Notes: generated from the sequence alone by a model not told the origin. A stretch of DNA of 64,000 bases from Caulobacter sp. SL161 (GCF_026672375.1 NZ_JAPPRA010000001.1:558001-622000), one strand, 5' to 3'; counted from the stretch's first letter, positions 50,513-61,356 are shown. A program made the numbers and translations.

Positions 50513-50899
50513 TCAGCTCTGGTGGCCGGCCCAGAGGCCGGTCACCAGTAGCGCGATGACGACCGCGTCGATCAAGATGGCGACGCGTGCGAAGCCCTTC
50601 AGATAGCGACGCCCCTGGGCGATCAGCGATCCGATGAAGAAGGCCTTGCTGATGACGGCGAAGGCGACCGCCAGTGTCCGGGTTTCCGGATGGAAGGCCG
50701 CCCAGACGAGACCTCCCCCGATCAAGGCGATCAGCAGGCCCCAACCGCGAACAATGATGTTCGCCAGCGGCCCCTCCAGCGCTTCGCCGAAGGTCGAATG
50801 CTGAGACCGGCTGGGCGCCAGTGCAAACTGCAGCATGGTCAGGGTCAGAAGACCGCTGACCACGAGTATGCCAGCGTAATGCTCTTCCACCCAGAACAT
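50513..50899 (-). CDS. Small membrane protein of unknown function
   Basis: The product of 128 residues from the ATG at 50899 has about four hydrophobic segments (AGILVVSGLLTLTMLQFALA, VRGWGLLIALIGGGLVWAAF, VAFAVISKAFFIGSLI, VAILIDAVVIALLVTGLW). AGGGG lies five bases before the ATG; a GTG at 50917 would add six residues. It converges on ppa with six bases between stop codons. I recognise no domain family. Confidence 0.75.
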   Translation of the reverse strand: MFWVEEHYAGILVVSGLLTLTMLQFALAPSRSQHSTFGEALEGPLANIIVRGWGLLIALIGGGLVWAAFHPETRTLAVAFAVISKAFFIGSLIAQGRRYLKGFARVAILIDAVVIALLVTGLWAGHQS

Positions 50900-50998
50900 G
50901 GTCGCCCCTGAAATCACGCGTAAAGTCGAGCGCTCGGCGCGGAGTCTAGGGCCAGCCGGTCTCTCGGAGAAGGGGCCTTAGGGCCGGGGGTAGCGGGA

Positions 50999-51679
50999 TC
51001 AGACCCTGACAAAGTCCAGAAACACCGGCGCGCAGTCGCCCAGCTTCTTTTCCTCGTAGCGCGTGGTCACGTGATCGGCCGGGATCGCGTTGCGGTCCGC
51101 CGCCTCATCGGCGAAGCGGAAGCCTGGATCAGCCAGAACCCGCTCGGTCGTCCACTCCGCGTAGTCCGCCCAATCCGTGGCGAAGCGCAGGGCCGCGCCT
51201 GACTTCATGACGCGGGCCAGCTTGGCCACGAACTCCGGCTGGATCAGGCGGCGCTTGTTGTGACGCGCCTTGTGCCAGGGGTCGGGGAACATGATGAACA
51301 CGCGATCCAGGCAGGTGTCCGGCAGCCAGTCCACCACGTCGCGGGCGTCGCCCTCGTGGATGCGGACGTTCTTGAGCGCCTGCTCCTCGACATGACGCAC
51401 GGCGGAGGCCACCCCGTTTACGAAGGGCTCGGCGCCAATCACCAGGGTCTCGGGATTGCGGCCGGCCTGGCTCGCCATGTGCTCGCCGCCGCCAAAGCCG
51501 ATCTCCAGCCACACGGTGTTGGCCTCGGGCATCAGGTCCAGTGGCTGGAACGGGCCGGTCGGAACGGCGATTTCCGGCAGCAGCGTATCGAGCAGGGCCT
51601 GCTGGCGCGGCTTCACCGGGCGCGATTTCAGCCGGCCGAACGAGCGCAGTGGTCCGTGAGGTTGTTGCGGGGTGGTCAT
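50999..51679 (-). CDS. trmB: tRNA (guanine-N7)-methyltransferase TrmB
   Basis: TrmB methylates G46 of tRNA using SAM. From ATG 51679 it has 226 residues, with the SAM-binding VWLEIGFGGGEHMASQA, the later LDRVFIMFPDPWHKARHNKR (the catalytic PDPW motif) and the conserved RLIQPEF segment. It lies just downstream of the SAM synthetase gene metK, but a strong terminator lies between them. Confidence 0.95.
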   Translation of the reverse strand: MTTPQQPHGPLRSFGRLKSRPVKPRQQALLDTLLPEIAVPTGPFQPLDLMPEANTVWLEIGFGGGEHMASQAGRNPETLVIGAEPFVNGVASAVRHVEEQALKNVRIHEGDARDVVDWLPDTCLDRVFIMFPDPWHKARHNKRRLIQPEFVAKLARVMKSGAALRFATDWADYAEWTTERVLADPGFRFADEAADRNAIPADHVTTRYEEKKLGDCAPVFLDFVRV

Positions 51680-51711
51680 GGCGCGCGTCTTAGAGGGTTG
51701 AAGCCGAAATG

Positions 51712-51746
51712 AAAACGGGCTCCGACCCGCTAGGATCGGAGCCCGT
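51712..51746 (-). terminator. metK terminator
   Basis: ACGGGCTCCGA (51715-51725) pairs perfectly over 11 bases with TCGGAGCCCGT (51736-51746), and the minus strand then reads TTTT. It begins 23 bases after the metK stop. Confidence 0.85.
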
Positions 51747-51768
51747 CTCGAAGACGAAGGCGGATAGC

Positions 51769-52992
51769 TTACGCCAGGCCTTTCAGGTCGCCCACCAGAT
51801 CGGTCTTCTCCCACGAGAAGCCGCCTTCGTTGTCAGGCGTGCGGCCGAAGTGACCGTAGGCTGCGGTGCGGGCGTAGATCGGACGGTTCAGCTGCAGGTG
51901 CTCGCGGATCGCGCGCGGGGTCGCGCCGCCGATCAGCTGCGGCAGGGTCTTTTCCAGCACCGCCGGATCCACCTTGCCCGTACCGTGCAGATCAACGTGG
52001 AACGAGACCGGCTGGGCCACGCCGATCGCATAGGCGATCTGGATCGTGCAGCGGTCGGCCAGACCCGCCGCGACGACGTTCTTGGCCAGATAGCGGCAGG
52101 CATAGGCGGCCGAACGGTCGACCTTGGTCGGGTCCTTGCCCGAGAAGGCGCCGCCGCCGTGGGGGGCCGCGCCGCCGTAGGTGTCGACGATGATCTTGCG
52201 GCCGGTCAGGCCTGCGTCGCCGTCCGGGCCGCCGATCTCGAAGCGGCCGGTCGGATTGACCAGCCACTGGGTCTTCTTGGTGATCAGGCCGTCCGGGAAG
52301 ATCGGCAGGATGTGCGGCTTGATCAGCTCCAGCACGCGCTTGGAGGTCGCGGCCTTGCCGTCGATCTTCTTCTTGTGCTGGTGCGACACGACGATCGAGA
52401 CCACGCGCTGCGGGCGGCCATTGCCATCGTATTCCAGCGTCACTTGGCTCTTGGCGTCCGGCTCCAGCTCGGAGAGCGCGCCACTGTGACGCAGCTCGGC
52501 CAGGCGCTTCAGGATGTTGTGGCTGTACTGCAGCGTCGCGGGCATCAGCTCCGGGGTCTCGGTGCTGGCGTAGCCGAACATGATGCCCTGGTCGCCGGCG
52601 CCTTCGTCCTTCTTGTCGGTGGCGTCCACGCCCTGGGCGATGTGGGCGGACTGGCCGTGCAGGAAGTTCGAATACTTCGCCTTCTGCCAGTGGAAGCCCT
52701 TCTGCTCGTAGCCGATGTCCTTGATGGCGGCGCGAACCTTCGGCTCCAGCGAGCCGAGGATGTCCTTGGTCAGCTGCTTGTTGGCCTTCTTGTCGCCATC
52801 CGGTTTGCCGGCGCGAACCTCACCGGCCAGTACGACGCGATTGGTGGTCACCAGGGTCTCGCAGGCGACGCGCGCCTCGGGATCCACCGAGAGGAAGGCG
52901 TCGACGACGGTATCGCTGATTCGATCGGCGACCTTGTCGGGATGCCCCTCGGAAACGCTCTCGCTGGTGAAGATGTAGGACGAACGGCTCAA
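51769..52992 (-). CDS. metK: S-adenosylmethionine synthetase
   Basis: MetK makes SAM from methionine and ATP. The product is 407 residues from the TTG at 52992, with GGAG seven bases upstream, so that it begins [20 protein letters not shown], as the family does. The ATP-binding histidine and magnesium aspartate are in that motif; [12 protein letters not shown] and the phosphate loop [19 protein letters not shown] are intact. Upstream longer starts seem unlikely. Confidence 0.95.
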   Translation of the reverse strand: MSRSSYIFTSESVSEGHPDKVADRISDTVVDAFLSVDPEARVACETLVTTNRVVLAGEVRAGKPDGDKKANKQLTKDILGSLEPKVRAAIKDIGYEQKGFHWQKAKYSNFLHGQSAHIAQGVDATDKKDEGAGDQGIMFGYASTETPELMPATLQYSHNILKRLAELRHSGALSELEPDAKSQVTLEYDGNGRPQRVVSIVVSHQHKKKIDGKAATSKRVLELIKPHILPIFPDGLITKKTQWLVNPTGRFEIGGPDGDAGLTGRKIIVDTYGGAAPHGGGAFSGKDPTKVDRSAAYACRYLAKNVVAAGLADRCTIQIAYAIGVAQPVSFHVDLHGTGKVDPAVLEKTLPQLIGGATPRAIREHLQLNRPIYARTAAYGHFGRTPDNEGGFSWEKTDLVGDLKGLA

Positions 52993-53060
52993 GAGACAGC
53001 TCCGGTCATGAAGACACGCGCGGGCGCACACGCCCAGTCAGCGTCCAGTTAGACGGGAAT

Positions 53061-53074
53061 CATATAAAGATATG
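53061..53074. promoter_or_regulatory. Inverted repeat between the XRE regulator and metK
   Basis: CATAT and ATATG around AAAG form a 14-base inverted repeat in an AT-rich patch about 70 bases upstream of the metK start. It could be an operator for the adjacent XRE regulator. I saw no SAM riboswitch pattern. Confidence 0.4.
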
Positions 53075-53110
53075 TTTATGCGAGCAAGGCGAGCTTATCT
53101 AACAGTCGCC

Positions 53111-53539
53111 TCAGTCGTCGACGCCTGCCGCCGCGTCCTCGGCCGCCATGGACCGCACCAGCTCCAGGATTCGGCGCCGAACCTTCTGCCGACTGACTTT
53201 TGGGAACAGCGTCGCCAGTTCCAGGCCCTCGGGGGTCATCAGAAAGTCATGCACGAAGGGCTCGCCCCGCTCGGCCATTCCGCCGCCCGTGGTGTCCTCC
53301 AGGCCTTCAAAGAAATAGTCGACCGGCGACTGCAGGCTTCTGGCGATTTCGTAGAGCTTGCTGGCGCTGACGCGATTGGCGCCGCGCTCGTATTTCTGAA
53401 CTTGCTGGAAGGTCAGACCCAGATCCTCGGCCAGCCGTTCCTGGCTGACGCCCAGGATTCGGCGGCGCATGCGAATGCGGGCGCCAACATGCAGGTCGAC
53501 GGGATTGGGGTGGCGTTCAGTGTCCGACGACTCGCGCAT
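53111..53539 (-). CDS. XRE-family transcription regulator (PraR/PhrR-like)
   Basis: The product of about 142 residues from the ATG at 53539 (a GTG at 53545 adds two) has a Cro/C1 helix-turn-helix at about 25-80: LHVGARIRMRRRILGVSQER and LGLTFQQVQKYERGANRVSA. This pattern is typical of the alphaproteobacterial PraR/PhrR group. The C-terminal part is helical. It lies between lnt and metK, both on the same strand. Confidence 0.88.
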   Translation of the reverse strand: MRESSDTERHPNPVDLHVGARIRMRRRILGVSQERLAEDLGLTFQQVQKYERGANRVSASKLYEIARSLQSPVDYFFEGLEDTTGGGMAERGEPFVHDFLMTPEGLELATLFPKVSRQKVRRRILELVRSMAAEDAAAGVDD

Positions 53540-53572
53540 GCCCACGCCAGAATCTAAAATCTAGGTTTTAGT

Positions 53573-55165
53573 TCAGCTCAGCTTTCGCTTAGGCGCAATA
53601 GAGGAAGAGATTTTTCCTATCCGGACACGCGCCGATACAACCCCCGATATGAGTATAAGCGCCAGAAAGGCCACGTCACCGAAGTTGTCGTAGGGCGTAA
53701 CCTGACCCATTCCTGGTATTTGCGCGTCAATGACACCGCTTTCTCCTAGGCCGAGCGACGCTCCCGGCACGATACGACCGCGCGCGTCGACCACCGCGCT
53801 GATGCCGGTCGGGGTCGCGCGCAGGATGGGCCTGGCGCTTTCGATCGCGCGGTAGCTCGCCAGGTTCAGATGCTGCGGGGGCCCTGAGGTCACGCCGAAC
53901 CAGGCGTCGTTCGAGACATTGATCAGGGCGCGGACATTCGGATCGGGCTTGGCCAGGCCCGGAAACAGGCTTTCGTAGCAGATCAGCGGCTGGACCAGCA
54001 GGTCAGGAGAAATCCGCAGCGGGGCGGGCGTGGGGCCGGTCGTGAAGTTGTCGGACAGTCGCGCCAGGCTCTTGAAGCCGATCACTGTCAGAAAGCGGTC
54101 AGCGGGCAGGTATTCGCCGAACGGCACCAGGCGGTGCTTGTCATAGATCCCGACGAGCTCGAGATCCGCGTCGGTCCGGCGAAGGGCCACCAGGCTGTTG
54201 TAGTAGGTCGGATGAGGCCCGGCCCCTTCATAGCGATAGCCGCCGATCAGAAGCAGCTGGCCGGGCGCCAGGCTGTCGACAATGGCTTGTCGCACCCAGG
54301 TTCCGGGCGCGAGATAGTCATTGACCGCCGCCGGCAGGGCGCCTTCGGGCCAGATCACGATATCGGCGGGCTTTGCGGCGTAGGGTGTCGCGGTCAGTGA
54401 CACATAGGCTTGAACGATCTGGGCGAAGCGCTCGGCGTCCCATTTGAGGTCCTGCTTGATGTCCGCCTGGACGATGCGCACCGTGGTGGGACCGCTCGGG
54501 GACAGAGGGCGAGACAGAGCGATTGCGCCATAGCCATAGAGACCGATCAGGCTGGCCACGGCCAAGCCCGTCGCGGCGCGTCCGCCACGGCCCTGCCGCC
54601 ACAGGGCAGGCGCGCCGGCGATGGCCAGGGTGATCCAGGTCAGGCCATAGGCGCCCACCAGCGCGGCCAGTTGCGACGGCGCCGATCCGGCCTTCCAGGT
54701 TTCGCCGGGAAGATTCCAGGGAAAGCCCGTCAGGACATGGCCGCGCATCCATTCCAGAGCGGCGAACGCCCCGGCGAAGGTCAGGACGCGCCAGGCGCTC
54801 GCGGGCCGCAGCGCCCGATAGAGCAGGGCGGCCAGGCCCCAGAACAGGGCGAGTCCGGCCGCCATGCCGGTCACGGCGAAGGGGGCCATCCAGCCGTGGG
54901 TCGCGGCGTCGACCAGAAAGGCCTCGCCGACCCACCAGGTGCCGAGCCCAAAATAGCCAACGCCCGCCAGCCATCCCCGCCAGAACGCCGATCGGAGCGG
55001 ACGCTGGACGTCGGCGTTGTCCAGCAGATGCAGCAGGCCCGCATAGCCCAGAAGGCCGGGCAGCACGCCGAAGGGCGGATGGGCCAGCGCCGCCGCCAGA
55101 CCGGCGATCAGCGCCAGGGCCGGACCGCTCCAGGGCCGTTCGCGGAACCGCGTCCAGGCGATCAC
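53573..55165 (-). CDS. lnt: Apolipoprotein N-acyltransferase
   Basis: Lnt adds the third acyl chain to lipoproteins in the inner membrane. Of the 530 residues, the first 210 hold about six to seven membrane segments; the periplasmic nitrilase domain shows the catalytic glutamate in IVIWPEGALPAAV, the lysine in YDKHRLVPFGEYLP and the nucleophile cysteine in PLICYESLFPGL. A final helix closes the protein. It starts at a GTG overlapping the corC stop by four bases. Confidence 0.95.
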   Translation of the reverse strand: MIAWTRFRERPWSGPALALIAGLAAALAHPPFGVLPGLLGYAGLLHLLDNADVQRPLRSAFWRGWLAGVGYFGLGTWWVGEAFLVDAATHGWMAPFAVTGMAAGLALFWGLAALLYRALRPASAWRVLTFAGAFAALEWMRGHVLTGFPWNLPGETWKAGSAPSQLAALVGAYGLTWITLAIAGAPALWRQGRGGRAATGLAVASLIGLYGYGAIALSRPLSPSGPTTVRIVQADIKQDLKWDAERFAQIVQAYVSLTATPYAAKPADIVIWPEGALPAAVNDYLAPGTWVRQAIVDSLAPGQLLLIGGYRYEGAGPHPTYYNSLVALRRTDADLELVGIYDKHRLVPFGEYLPADRFLTVIGFKSLARLSDNFTTGPTPAPLRISPDLLVQPLICYESLFPGLAKPDPNVRALINVSNDAWFGVTSGPPQHLNLASYRAIESARPILRATPTGISAVVDARGRIVPGASLGLGESGVIDAQIPGMGQVTPYDNFGDVAFLALILISGVVSARVRIGKISSSIAPKRKLS

Positions 55166-56076
55166 GAGCGCTCTATGTCCGGCTGGGCGCCGTCCAGCGC
55201 GAGTTCCGCCAATCGGGAAGGACCGCCGCGAACCCGAACGCGTCGAACCCGACGGGGGTCGGCCTCGACCACTTCGAACTCGAAACCATCGGGATGGGCG
55301 ATCACCTCGCCCCGCTGGGGCACACGGCCGGCCAGGGCGACGACCAGGCCCGCGACGGTGTCGATATCCTCGTCCATGTCCGGCGGCGCCAGGTCGTGGC
55401 TCAGCGCCGCCTCCAGCTCCTCAAGCGGCGCCCGGGCGTCGGCGTCGAAGATCCCGCCCGGACGCGCCACGACCGCGACGGCGGTGGCGTCGTCATGCTC
55501 GTCGTCGATCTCGCCGACGACCGCTTCGATCAGGTCTTCCATCGACACCAGACCGTCTGTGCCGCCGAACTCGTCGATGACCAGCGCCATGTGGATGCGG
55601 CTGGTGCGCATGCGGAGCAGAAGGTCGGCGGCCTTCATGGAGGCCGGCACGTACAATGCGTCGCGGCGCAGCTTGTTCAGGATCAGGTCGCTCGGCGCAG
55701 GGCGTTTGGCCTCGTCGGCGAGAAGGCGGAACACGTCCTTGACGTGGATGACGCCGACGGGGTCGTCGAGGGTCTCGCGATAGATCGGCATCCGAGAGTG
55801 CTCGGCTTCGGCGAACTGGGCGGCCACCGCTTCGAACGGGGTCGAGAGCTCGACGGCGACGATGTCGGCGCGGGGTGTCATGACATCGGCGACCCGCAGG
55901 CTCTGGAAGGCTTCGGCCTGATCCACTAGGTCGACCGCAGCGGCGGACGCGGCGGTTTCGGGCGGGCGAGGGGGCTGGTCGCCGCCCATCAGTCGCCTGC
56001 GCATACGTCGGAAGAACGCCCGCACGCCCCGGCTTCGTCGGGCGGCGGGCTGTTGACTAGGCTCGTCGCTGGGCAT
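55162..56076 (-). CDS. corC: CorC/HlyC-type CBS-domain protein
   Basis: The product has 304 residues: two CBS domains (ADVMTPRADIVAVELSTPFE and LYVPASMKAADLLLRMRTSR, with the VIDEFGGTDGLVSMEDLIEA motif), then a CorC/HlyC transporter-associated domain (DEDIDTVAGLVVALAGRVPQ). It has no membrane helices. Proteins of this type are linked with magnesium and cobalt efflux. It is in the usual order after ybeY and before lnt. Confidence 0.92.
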   Translation of the reverse strand: MPSDEPSQQPAARRSRGVRAFFRRMRRRLMGGDQPPRPPETAASAAAVDLVDQAEAFQSLRVADVMTPRADIVAVELSTPFEAVAAQFAEAEHSRMPIYRETLDDPVGVIHVKDVFRLLADEAKRPAPSDLILNKLRRDALYVPASMKAADLLLRMRTSRIHMALVIDEFGGTDGLVSMEDLIEAVVGEIDDEHDDATAVAVVARPGGIFDADARAPLEELEAALSHDLAPPDMDEDIDTVAGLVVALAGRVPQRGEVIAHPDGFEFEVVEADPRRVRRVRVRGGPSRLAELALDGAQPDIERS

Positions 56077-56084
56077 GGCCCTGG

Positions 56085-56558
56085 TCAGCGTCCCTCTTCA
56101 TCGCTGGCATAGGGGTCGGGAACGTCCAGACCCGCCAGGATTTCGCGTTCGAGCGCCTCCATGGCTTCCGCCTCGTCGTCGCGCTCGTGGTCATATCCTA
56201 GGAGATGAAGCACGCCATGCGCCACCAGATGTTGCAGATGGTGGGCCAGCGGCTTGCCCTGTTCGGCCGCTTCGCGCGCGCAGACGCCATAGGCCAAGGC
56301 GATATCGCCGATCTGCCCTTCCGGATTGGGCGGGGACGGGAAGGACAGGACGTTGGTCGCATAGTCCTTCTGGCGGAACTCGCGGTTCAGGGCCTGGACG
56401 CTGTCATCGTCGGTCAGCAGGATCACGATCCCCTGGCCTTCGATGTCCTCATGGGCGTCCAGCACGGCCTGGGCGGCGCGCCAGACCAGGGCCTCGGCGT
56501 CCTCGGCCGCCTTGGTCCAGGCCTCGTCCTCGATCTCGATATCTACGGTGATGGTCAT
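56085..56558 (-). CDS. ybeY: Endoribonuclease YbeY
   Basis: YbeY acts in 16S rRNA 3'-end maturation and ribosome quality control. The 157-residue product carries the zinc site [20 protein letters not shown] with its three histidines, and the upstream [11 protein letters not shown] signature. It abuts phoH with no gap. Confidence 0.95.
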   Translation of the reverse strand: MTITVDIEIEDEAWTKAAEDAEALVWRAAQAVLDAHEDIEGQGIVILLTDDDSVQALNREFRQKDYATNVLSFPSPPNPEGQIGDIALAYGVCAREAAEQGKPLAHHLQHLVAHGVLHLLGYDHERDDEAEAMEALEREILAGLDVPDPYASDEEGR

Positions 56559-57499
56559 CTAGCGGGGAGTACTCTGCGCCGCGTCCGCGTCATAGGCCTT
56601 GACGATGCGTTCGACGAGCGGGTGGCGCACGACGTCGGAGGCGGTGAAGCGCGACACCGCCACCCCCTCGACGCCTTCCAGGATCGACACGGCGTGGGCC
56701 AGGCCGGAGTCGCGCGGGTTCAGCAGGTCGACCTGGGTCGGGTCGCCGGTGACCACCATGCGGGCGCCTTCGCCGATGCGGGTCAGCACCATCTTCATCT
56801 GCAGGCGCGAGCAGTTCTGGGCCTCGTCGACGATGACGAAGGCGTGGGCGAGGGTGCGGCCGCGCATGAAGGCGATCGGGGCGACCTCGATCTCCAGCTT
56901 CTCGCGACGGCGGCGCAGCTGGTCGGCGCCCATGATGTCGGTCAGGGCCTCCCAGACCGGCGCCATATAGGGATCAACCTTCTCGTTCAGGTCGCCCGGC
57001 AGGAAGCCGAGTTTTTCGCCGGCCTCGACGGCGGGGCGGGTGACGATCAGGCGATCGACCTCACCGCGCATCAGCATGCCCGCGCCATGGGCCACGGCCA
57101 GGAAGGTCTTGCCGGTGCCGGCGGGACCCAGGCCAAAGACCAGCGGATGGCTCGCCATCCTCTCCAGGTACTGGGCCTGGCTCTTGGTCTTGGGCGAGAC
57201 ATTGCCCTTGCGCACCGCGCGGGGCGAGGCCTGGCCGCTGGTCTCGTGGGCGCCGCCGATGGCGATCCGCACGTCGGCCTCGACCACCTCGTCGCCGGCG
57301 TCAGCGCGGGCCGCCAGGGTCTGCAAAGCGCGCTTGGCGCTGGTGCGGCCGCGCGCGTCGCCGGTGAGGGTGACGCCGCCGCCCGGCGTCTCGATCAGCA
57401 CCTTGAAGGCGTCTTCGATCAGGGCCGCGTGACGGCCGCCGGGACCAGAGACGGCGTGGACCGCGTCGTCGGACAGCGGCAGGAACTCAGGGGTGCGGC

Positions 57500-57503
<4 letters not shown>
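56559..57503 (-). CDS. phoH: PhoH-family ATPase
   Basis: The product has 314 residues with Walker [21 protein letters not shown] and Walker [21 protein letters not shown], characteristic of PhoH (YbeZ), which works with YbeY in RNA metabolism. It begins at a TTG at 57503 overlapping the miaB stop as TTGA. The N-terminal 100 residues look like the PhoH-type KH region. Confidence 0.93.
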
Positions 57504-58846
<1,343 letters not shown>

Positions 58847-58898
58847 GCGGCGAGGTTATGGGGGCGAGAGGCCCGTTCCGCAAGGGCGGCGGGACGAT

Positions 58899-59013
58899 CC
58901 TCCCCCTCGTGGGGGAGGTGATCGCGAAGCGATCGGAGGGGGAAGCGGGCGGGAAGTTCGGCTGAACTTCCCTCTCCGTCGGCTATGCCGACACCTCTCC
59001 CCTCGGGGAGAGG
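58899..59013. repeat. Multi-hairpin intergenic repeat
   Basis: Five hairpins follow in a row: 58899-58918 (CCTCCCCC/GGGGGAGG), 58920-58934 (GATCGC/GCGATC), 58952-58971 (GGAAGTTC/GAACTTCC), 58978-58992 (GTCGGC/GCCGAC) and 58994-59013 (CCTCTCCCC/GGGGAGAGG). It fills the miaB-fur gap and ends ten bases before the fur stop. Confidence 0.8.
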
Positions 59014-59022
59014 ATTGCTCCC

Positions 59023-59430
59023 TTACTCCTCCAGCGGCATCCCGTAGAGCTCGAGGCGGTGGTCCACCAGCTTGTAGCCGAGCTTCTTGGCGATCGCGTG
59101 CTGCAGGGCCTCGATCTCTTCGTCGACGAACTCGACGACCTTGCCGGTCTTCATGTCGATCAGGTGGTCGTGGTGATGATCCGGGCTCTGCTCATAGCGC
59201 GAGCGGCCGTCGCGGAAGTCGTGACGCTCGATGATGCCGCTTTCCTCGAACAGACGCACCGTGCGGTAGACCGTGGCGATCGAGATGTGCGGATCGATGG
59301 CGTGGGCGCGGCGGTGCAGCTCCTCGACGTCCGGATGGTCCTCGGCCGACGACAGCACGCGCGCGATGACCCGACGCTGGTCGGTCATGCGCATGCCTTT
59401 TTCGATACAGGCCTTTTCGAGTCGATCCAC
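59023..59430 (-). CDS. fur: Ferric uptake regulator Fur
   Basis: Fur represses iron-uptake genes when loaded with Fe(II). The 135-residue product has the winged helix (RMTDQRRVIARVLSSAEDHP, ISIATVYRTVRLFEESGII) and the metal-binding HHHDHLIDMKTGKVVEF and HRLELYG segments. The usual C-terminal cysteines are absent, as in other alphaproteobacterial Fur proteins. It starts at a GTG with GGAGG upstream. Confidence 0.95.
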   Translation of the reverse strand: MDRLEKACIEKGMRMTDQRRVIARVLSSAEDHPDVEELHRRAHAIDPHISIATVYRTVRLFEESGIIERHDFRDGRSRYEQSPDHHHDHLIDMKTGKVVEFVDEEIEALQHAIAKKLGYKLVDHRLELYGMPLEE

Positions 59431-59475
59431 GGCGGAGCCTCCGTCTGAGTCGCCGGCAAGATAGGGGCAAGACCC

Positions 59476-59928
59476 TTAAGTGTTAAGCGCCCGTCGCATC
59501 ACCAGCGCGTCCTTGGCGCCATCGGGATGGGGATAATAGCCCTTGCGCAAACCCACCTTGAGGAAACCGGTCGCCCGGTAGAGCGCGATGGCGGCGCTGT
59601 TGTCGGCGGCGACCTCCAGAAACATCGCCTCGGCCTTGGTCTCGGCGGCGATCCCGGCGGCCACCTCGACCAGGGCCGCGCCCCAGCCGCGCCGTCGGGC
59701 GGCGGGATCGACCGCTACGGTCAGGATTTCGGCCTCGCCCGCGATCGCGCGGCACAGGATGAAACCCTTGGCCTCCGCCGGCTCGCCGGCCTCGCCGAGG
59801 ATCGCGAAGGCGCCCGGGGACTTCAGCAGGTCGTCGAACTCCAACGCCGTCCAGGGGCGGTCGAAGGCCTTGTCGTGCAGGTCGGCGAGATCGAAGGCGG
59901 CTTCTGAGCCGACGGGACGCAGGTTCAT
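59476..59928 (-). CDS. rimI: Ribosomal-protein-alanine N-acetyltransferase RimI
   Basis: The product of 150 residues is a GNAT acetyltransferase, with the acetyl-CoA loop DPAARRRGWGAALV, FLEVAADNSAAIALYRATGF and the C-terminal YYPHPDGAKDALVMRR, matching RimI. It lies right after tsaB, the common pairing. The expected target is the ribosomal protein S18 N-terminus; other GNAT roles cannot be ruled out. Confidence 0.9.
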   Translation of the reverse strand: MNLRPVGSEAAFDLADLHDKAFDRPWTALEFDDLLKSPGAFAILGEAGEPAEAKGFILCRAIAGEAEILTVAVDPAARRRGWGAALVEVAAGIAAETKAEAMFLEVAADNSAAIALYRATGFLKVGLRKGYYPHPDGAKDALVMRRALNT

Positions 59929-59936
59929 GCTGAAGT

Positions 59937-60572
59937 CTAGGTCGTAGGCAGGGTTGCGTAAGGCGCGCGCAGATAGAGCGGCCGGGGGGCATGGGCCGGA
60001 GCGGGTCGGCCGGCGGCCAGGCGCGCCACGGCCACGGGATCGGGCGCGGCGGGGGTCAGGATCACCGCCCCCCTCATGGTGTCGGCCAGCAGCGGTGCGC
60101 CCGAGCCGATCAGGGTCGCTGGGCCGCCCCGATACAGCTCAACAAGGCGCGCTGAGGCCTCGCCAAGGCCCAAGGCGTCGGGGGCCATCACGGCTGCGCC
60201 GTCGACGAAGGCCTGCATATAGACCTGCTCCATGCGCGCATCGATCAGGGCCACGGCGAAGCCCTTCGTCCCGAAGGCCAGGCTCTCCAGCGTATTGACG
60301 CCCACGCACGGGATGGAGAGCGCGGTGGCCAGGCCCTTGGCGAAGGCCAGGCCCACGCGCAGGCCGGTGAAGGAGCCGGGGCCCACCGTCACGGCGATCC
60401 GCGACAGATCCGCGAACGCGACGCCCGCCTCCGCCGCAGTCTCGCGCGCCAGGATCCCGATGCGCTCCTGGTGGCCCCGGGTCATCGGTTCGGCGCGCGT
60501 CGCCAGCACGCGGTCGCCGTCGAGGAGGGCGACCGAGCTGGCGCCCAGGCAGGTGTCGATCGACAGGATCAT
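59937..60572 (-). CDS. tsaB: tRNA threonylcarbamoyladenosine protein TsaB
   Basis: TsaB helps TsaD make t6A37 in tRNA. The 211-residue product begins ILSIDTCLGASSVALLDGDR, carries RIAVTVGPGSFTGLRVGLAF, the hallmark of TsaB, and ALIDARMEQVYMQAF. The tsaD and tsaE genes are not in this window. Confidence 0.94.
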   Translation of the reverse strand: MILSIDTCLGASSVALLDGDRVLATRAEPMTRGHQERIGILARETAAEAGVAFADLSRIAVTVGPGSFTGLRVGLAFAKGLATALSIPCVGVNTLESLAFGTKGFAVALIDARMEQVYMQAFVDGAAVMAPDALGLGEASARLVELYRGGPATLIGSGAPLLADTMRGAVILTPAAPDPVAVARLAAGRPAPAHAPRPLYLRAPYATLPTT

Positions 60573-60575
60573 GGC

Positions 60576-61208
60576 TCAGGCCGCGCCGACGACGGCGCCC
60601 TCGGCGGGGCGCCAGATCAGGGCGTTGAGCTGACCCTTGGCTTTCAGAAAGGCCTCCGGCGGCAGGCCGGCTTTCGTCCAGCCTGGGACGCCGAAAACGT
60701 ACGACACCTGCGGCGCGTCGGGGCGCACGCAGATCGTCATGTTGATTTCCCGGGCCGCGCCGGCCCGGCATTGGTCCAGCGAGAAGCCCAGATCGCCCCA
60801 CTTGGCCAGAAGCTGTTCGTCTTTGGGGCCGCGCGCGTCGCCGGCCTCGACGCGGACATAGCCGATATCGCCGTCGTCGCTCTTGCCGATCTCGGCCAGC
60901 GGCGTGTTGTCCTGTTCGAGGGTGATGATCGGCAGGGCCGGGCCCTCGCCCGACTGCAGGAAGGCCTGCTCGACCTTGGCCTTGGGGAAGAGCACCTTCA
61001 GGGTGGCGAGGTCGAAGGCGACGGACGCGTTGATCGGTCCAGCGCCGTCGTTGCTGATTTTCAGGGGGCCGCCGGCGTAGGGCGCAATGGCCACGGTGAC
61101 CGGGCCCTTGGCGCTGTCGTCGGCCTTGGAGGCCTGGTCGGTCTTGGCGGGACCGCAGGCGGCCAGAAGCAGCAGTGGCAGGGCGAGGTCGCTGTGGCGG
61201 GGGGTCAT
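60576..61208 (-). CDS. Lipoprotein of unknown function
   Basis: From ATG 61208 the product has 210 residues and begins with a short lipoprotein signal ending LLLLAACGP. The mature domain begins PVTVAIAPYAGGPLKISNDG and has an A-I-T-L pattern with two later cysteines (SLDQCRAGAAREINMTICVR). It recalls the DUF1131 lipoproteins, but I am not certain. It is coupled to tsaB (three bases between). Confidence 0.65.
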   Translation of the reverse strand: MTPRHSDLALPLLLLAACGPAKTDQASKADDSAKGPVTVAIAPYAGGPLKISNDGAGPINASVAFDLATLKVLFPKAKVEQAFLQSGEGPALPIITLEQDNTPLAEIGKSDDGDIGYVRVEAGDARGPKDEQLLAKWGDLGFSLDQCRAGAAREINMTICVRPDAPQVSYVFGVPGWTKAGLPPEAFLKAKGQLNALIWRPAEGAVVGAA

Positions 61209-61250
61209 GACCCCCCTTCTAGCCAATGTGCATGACATGCACAAAATCCT

Positions 61251-61351
61251 TGTCATCCCGGCCGCAGCGCAGCGAAGAGCCGGGACCGCAACAGGCTCGG
61301 CGCTTCCGGTGCTTCCGGCTCGGCGCGCCAAGGCGCCGGGCCGGGATGACA
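61251..61351. repeat. Inverted repeat TGTCATCCCGGCC
   Basis: TGTCATCCCGGCC (61251-61263) and its complement GGCCGGGATGACA (61339-61351) bracket 75 bases that also fold (GCCGGGAC and GGCGCGCC patches). A third copy is at 63980-63992, after the P450 gene. The element sits in the gap before the lipoprotein and after the nitroreductase. Confidence 0.75.
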
Positions 61352-61356
61352 GGTTT

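Noticed and set aside
52993..53110. SAM riboswitch ahead of metK
   Set aside because: I could not find a recognisable SAM-binding core; only a short inverted repeat is present.
58850..59020. CRISPR array
   Set aside because: The repeats are hairpins of differing sequence, not regularly spaced identical direct repeats.
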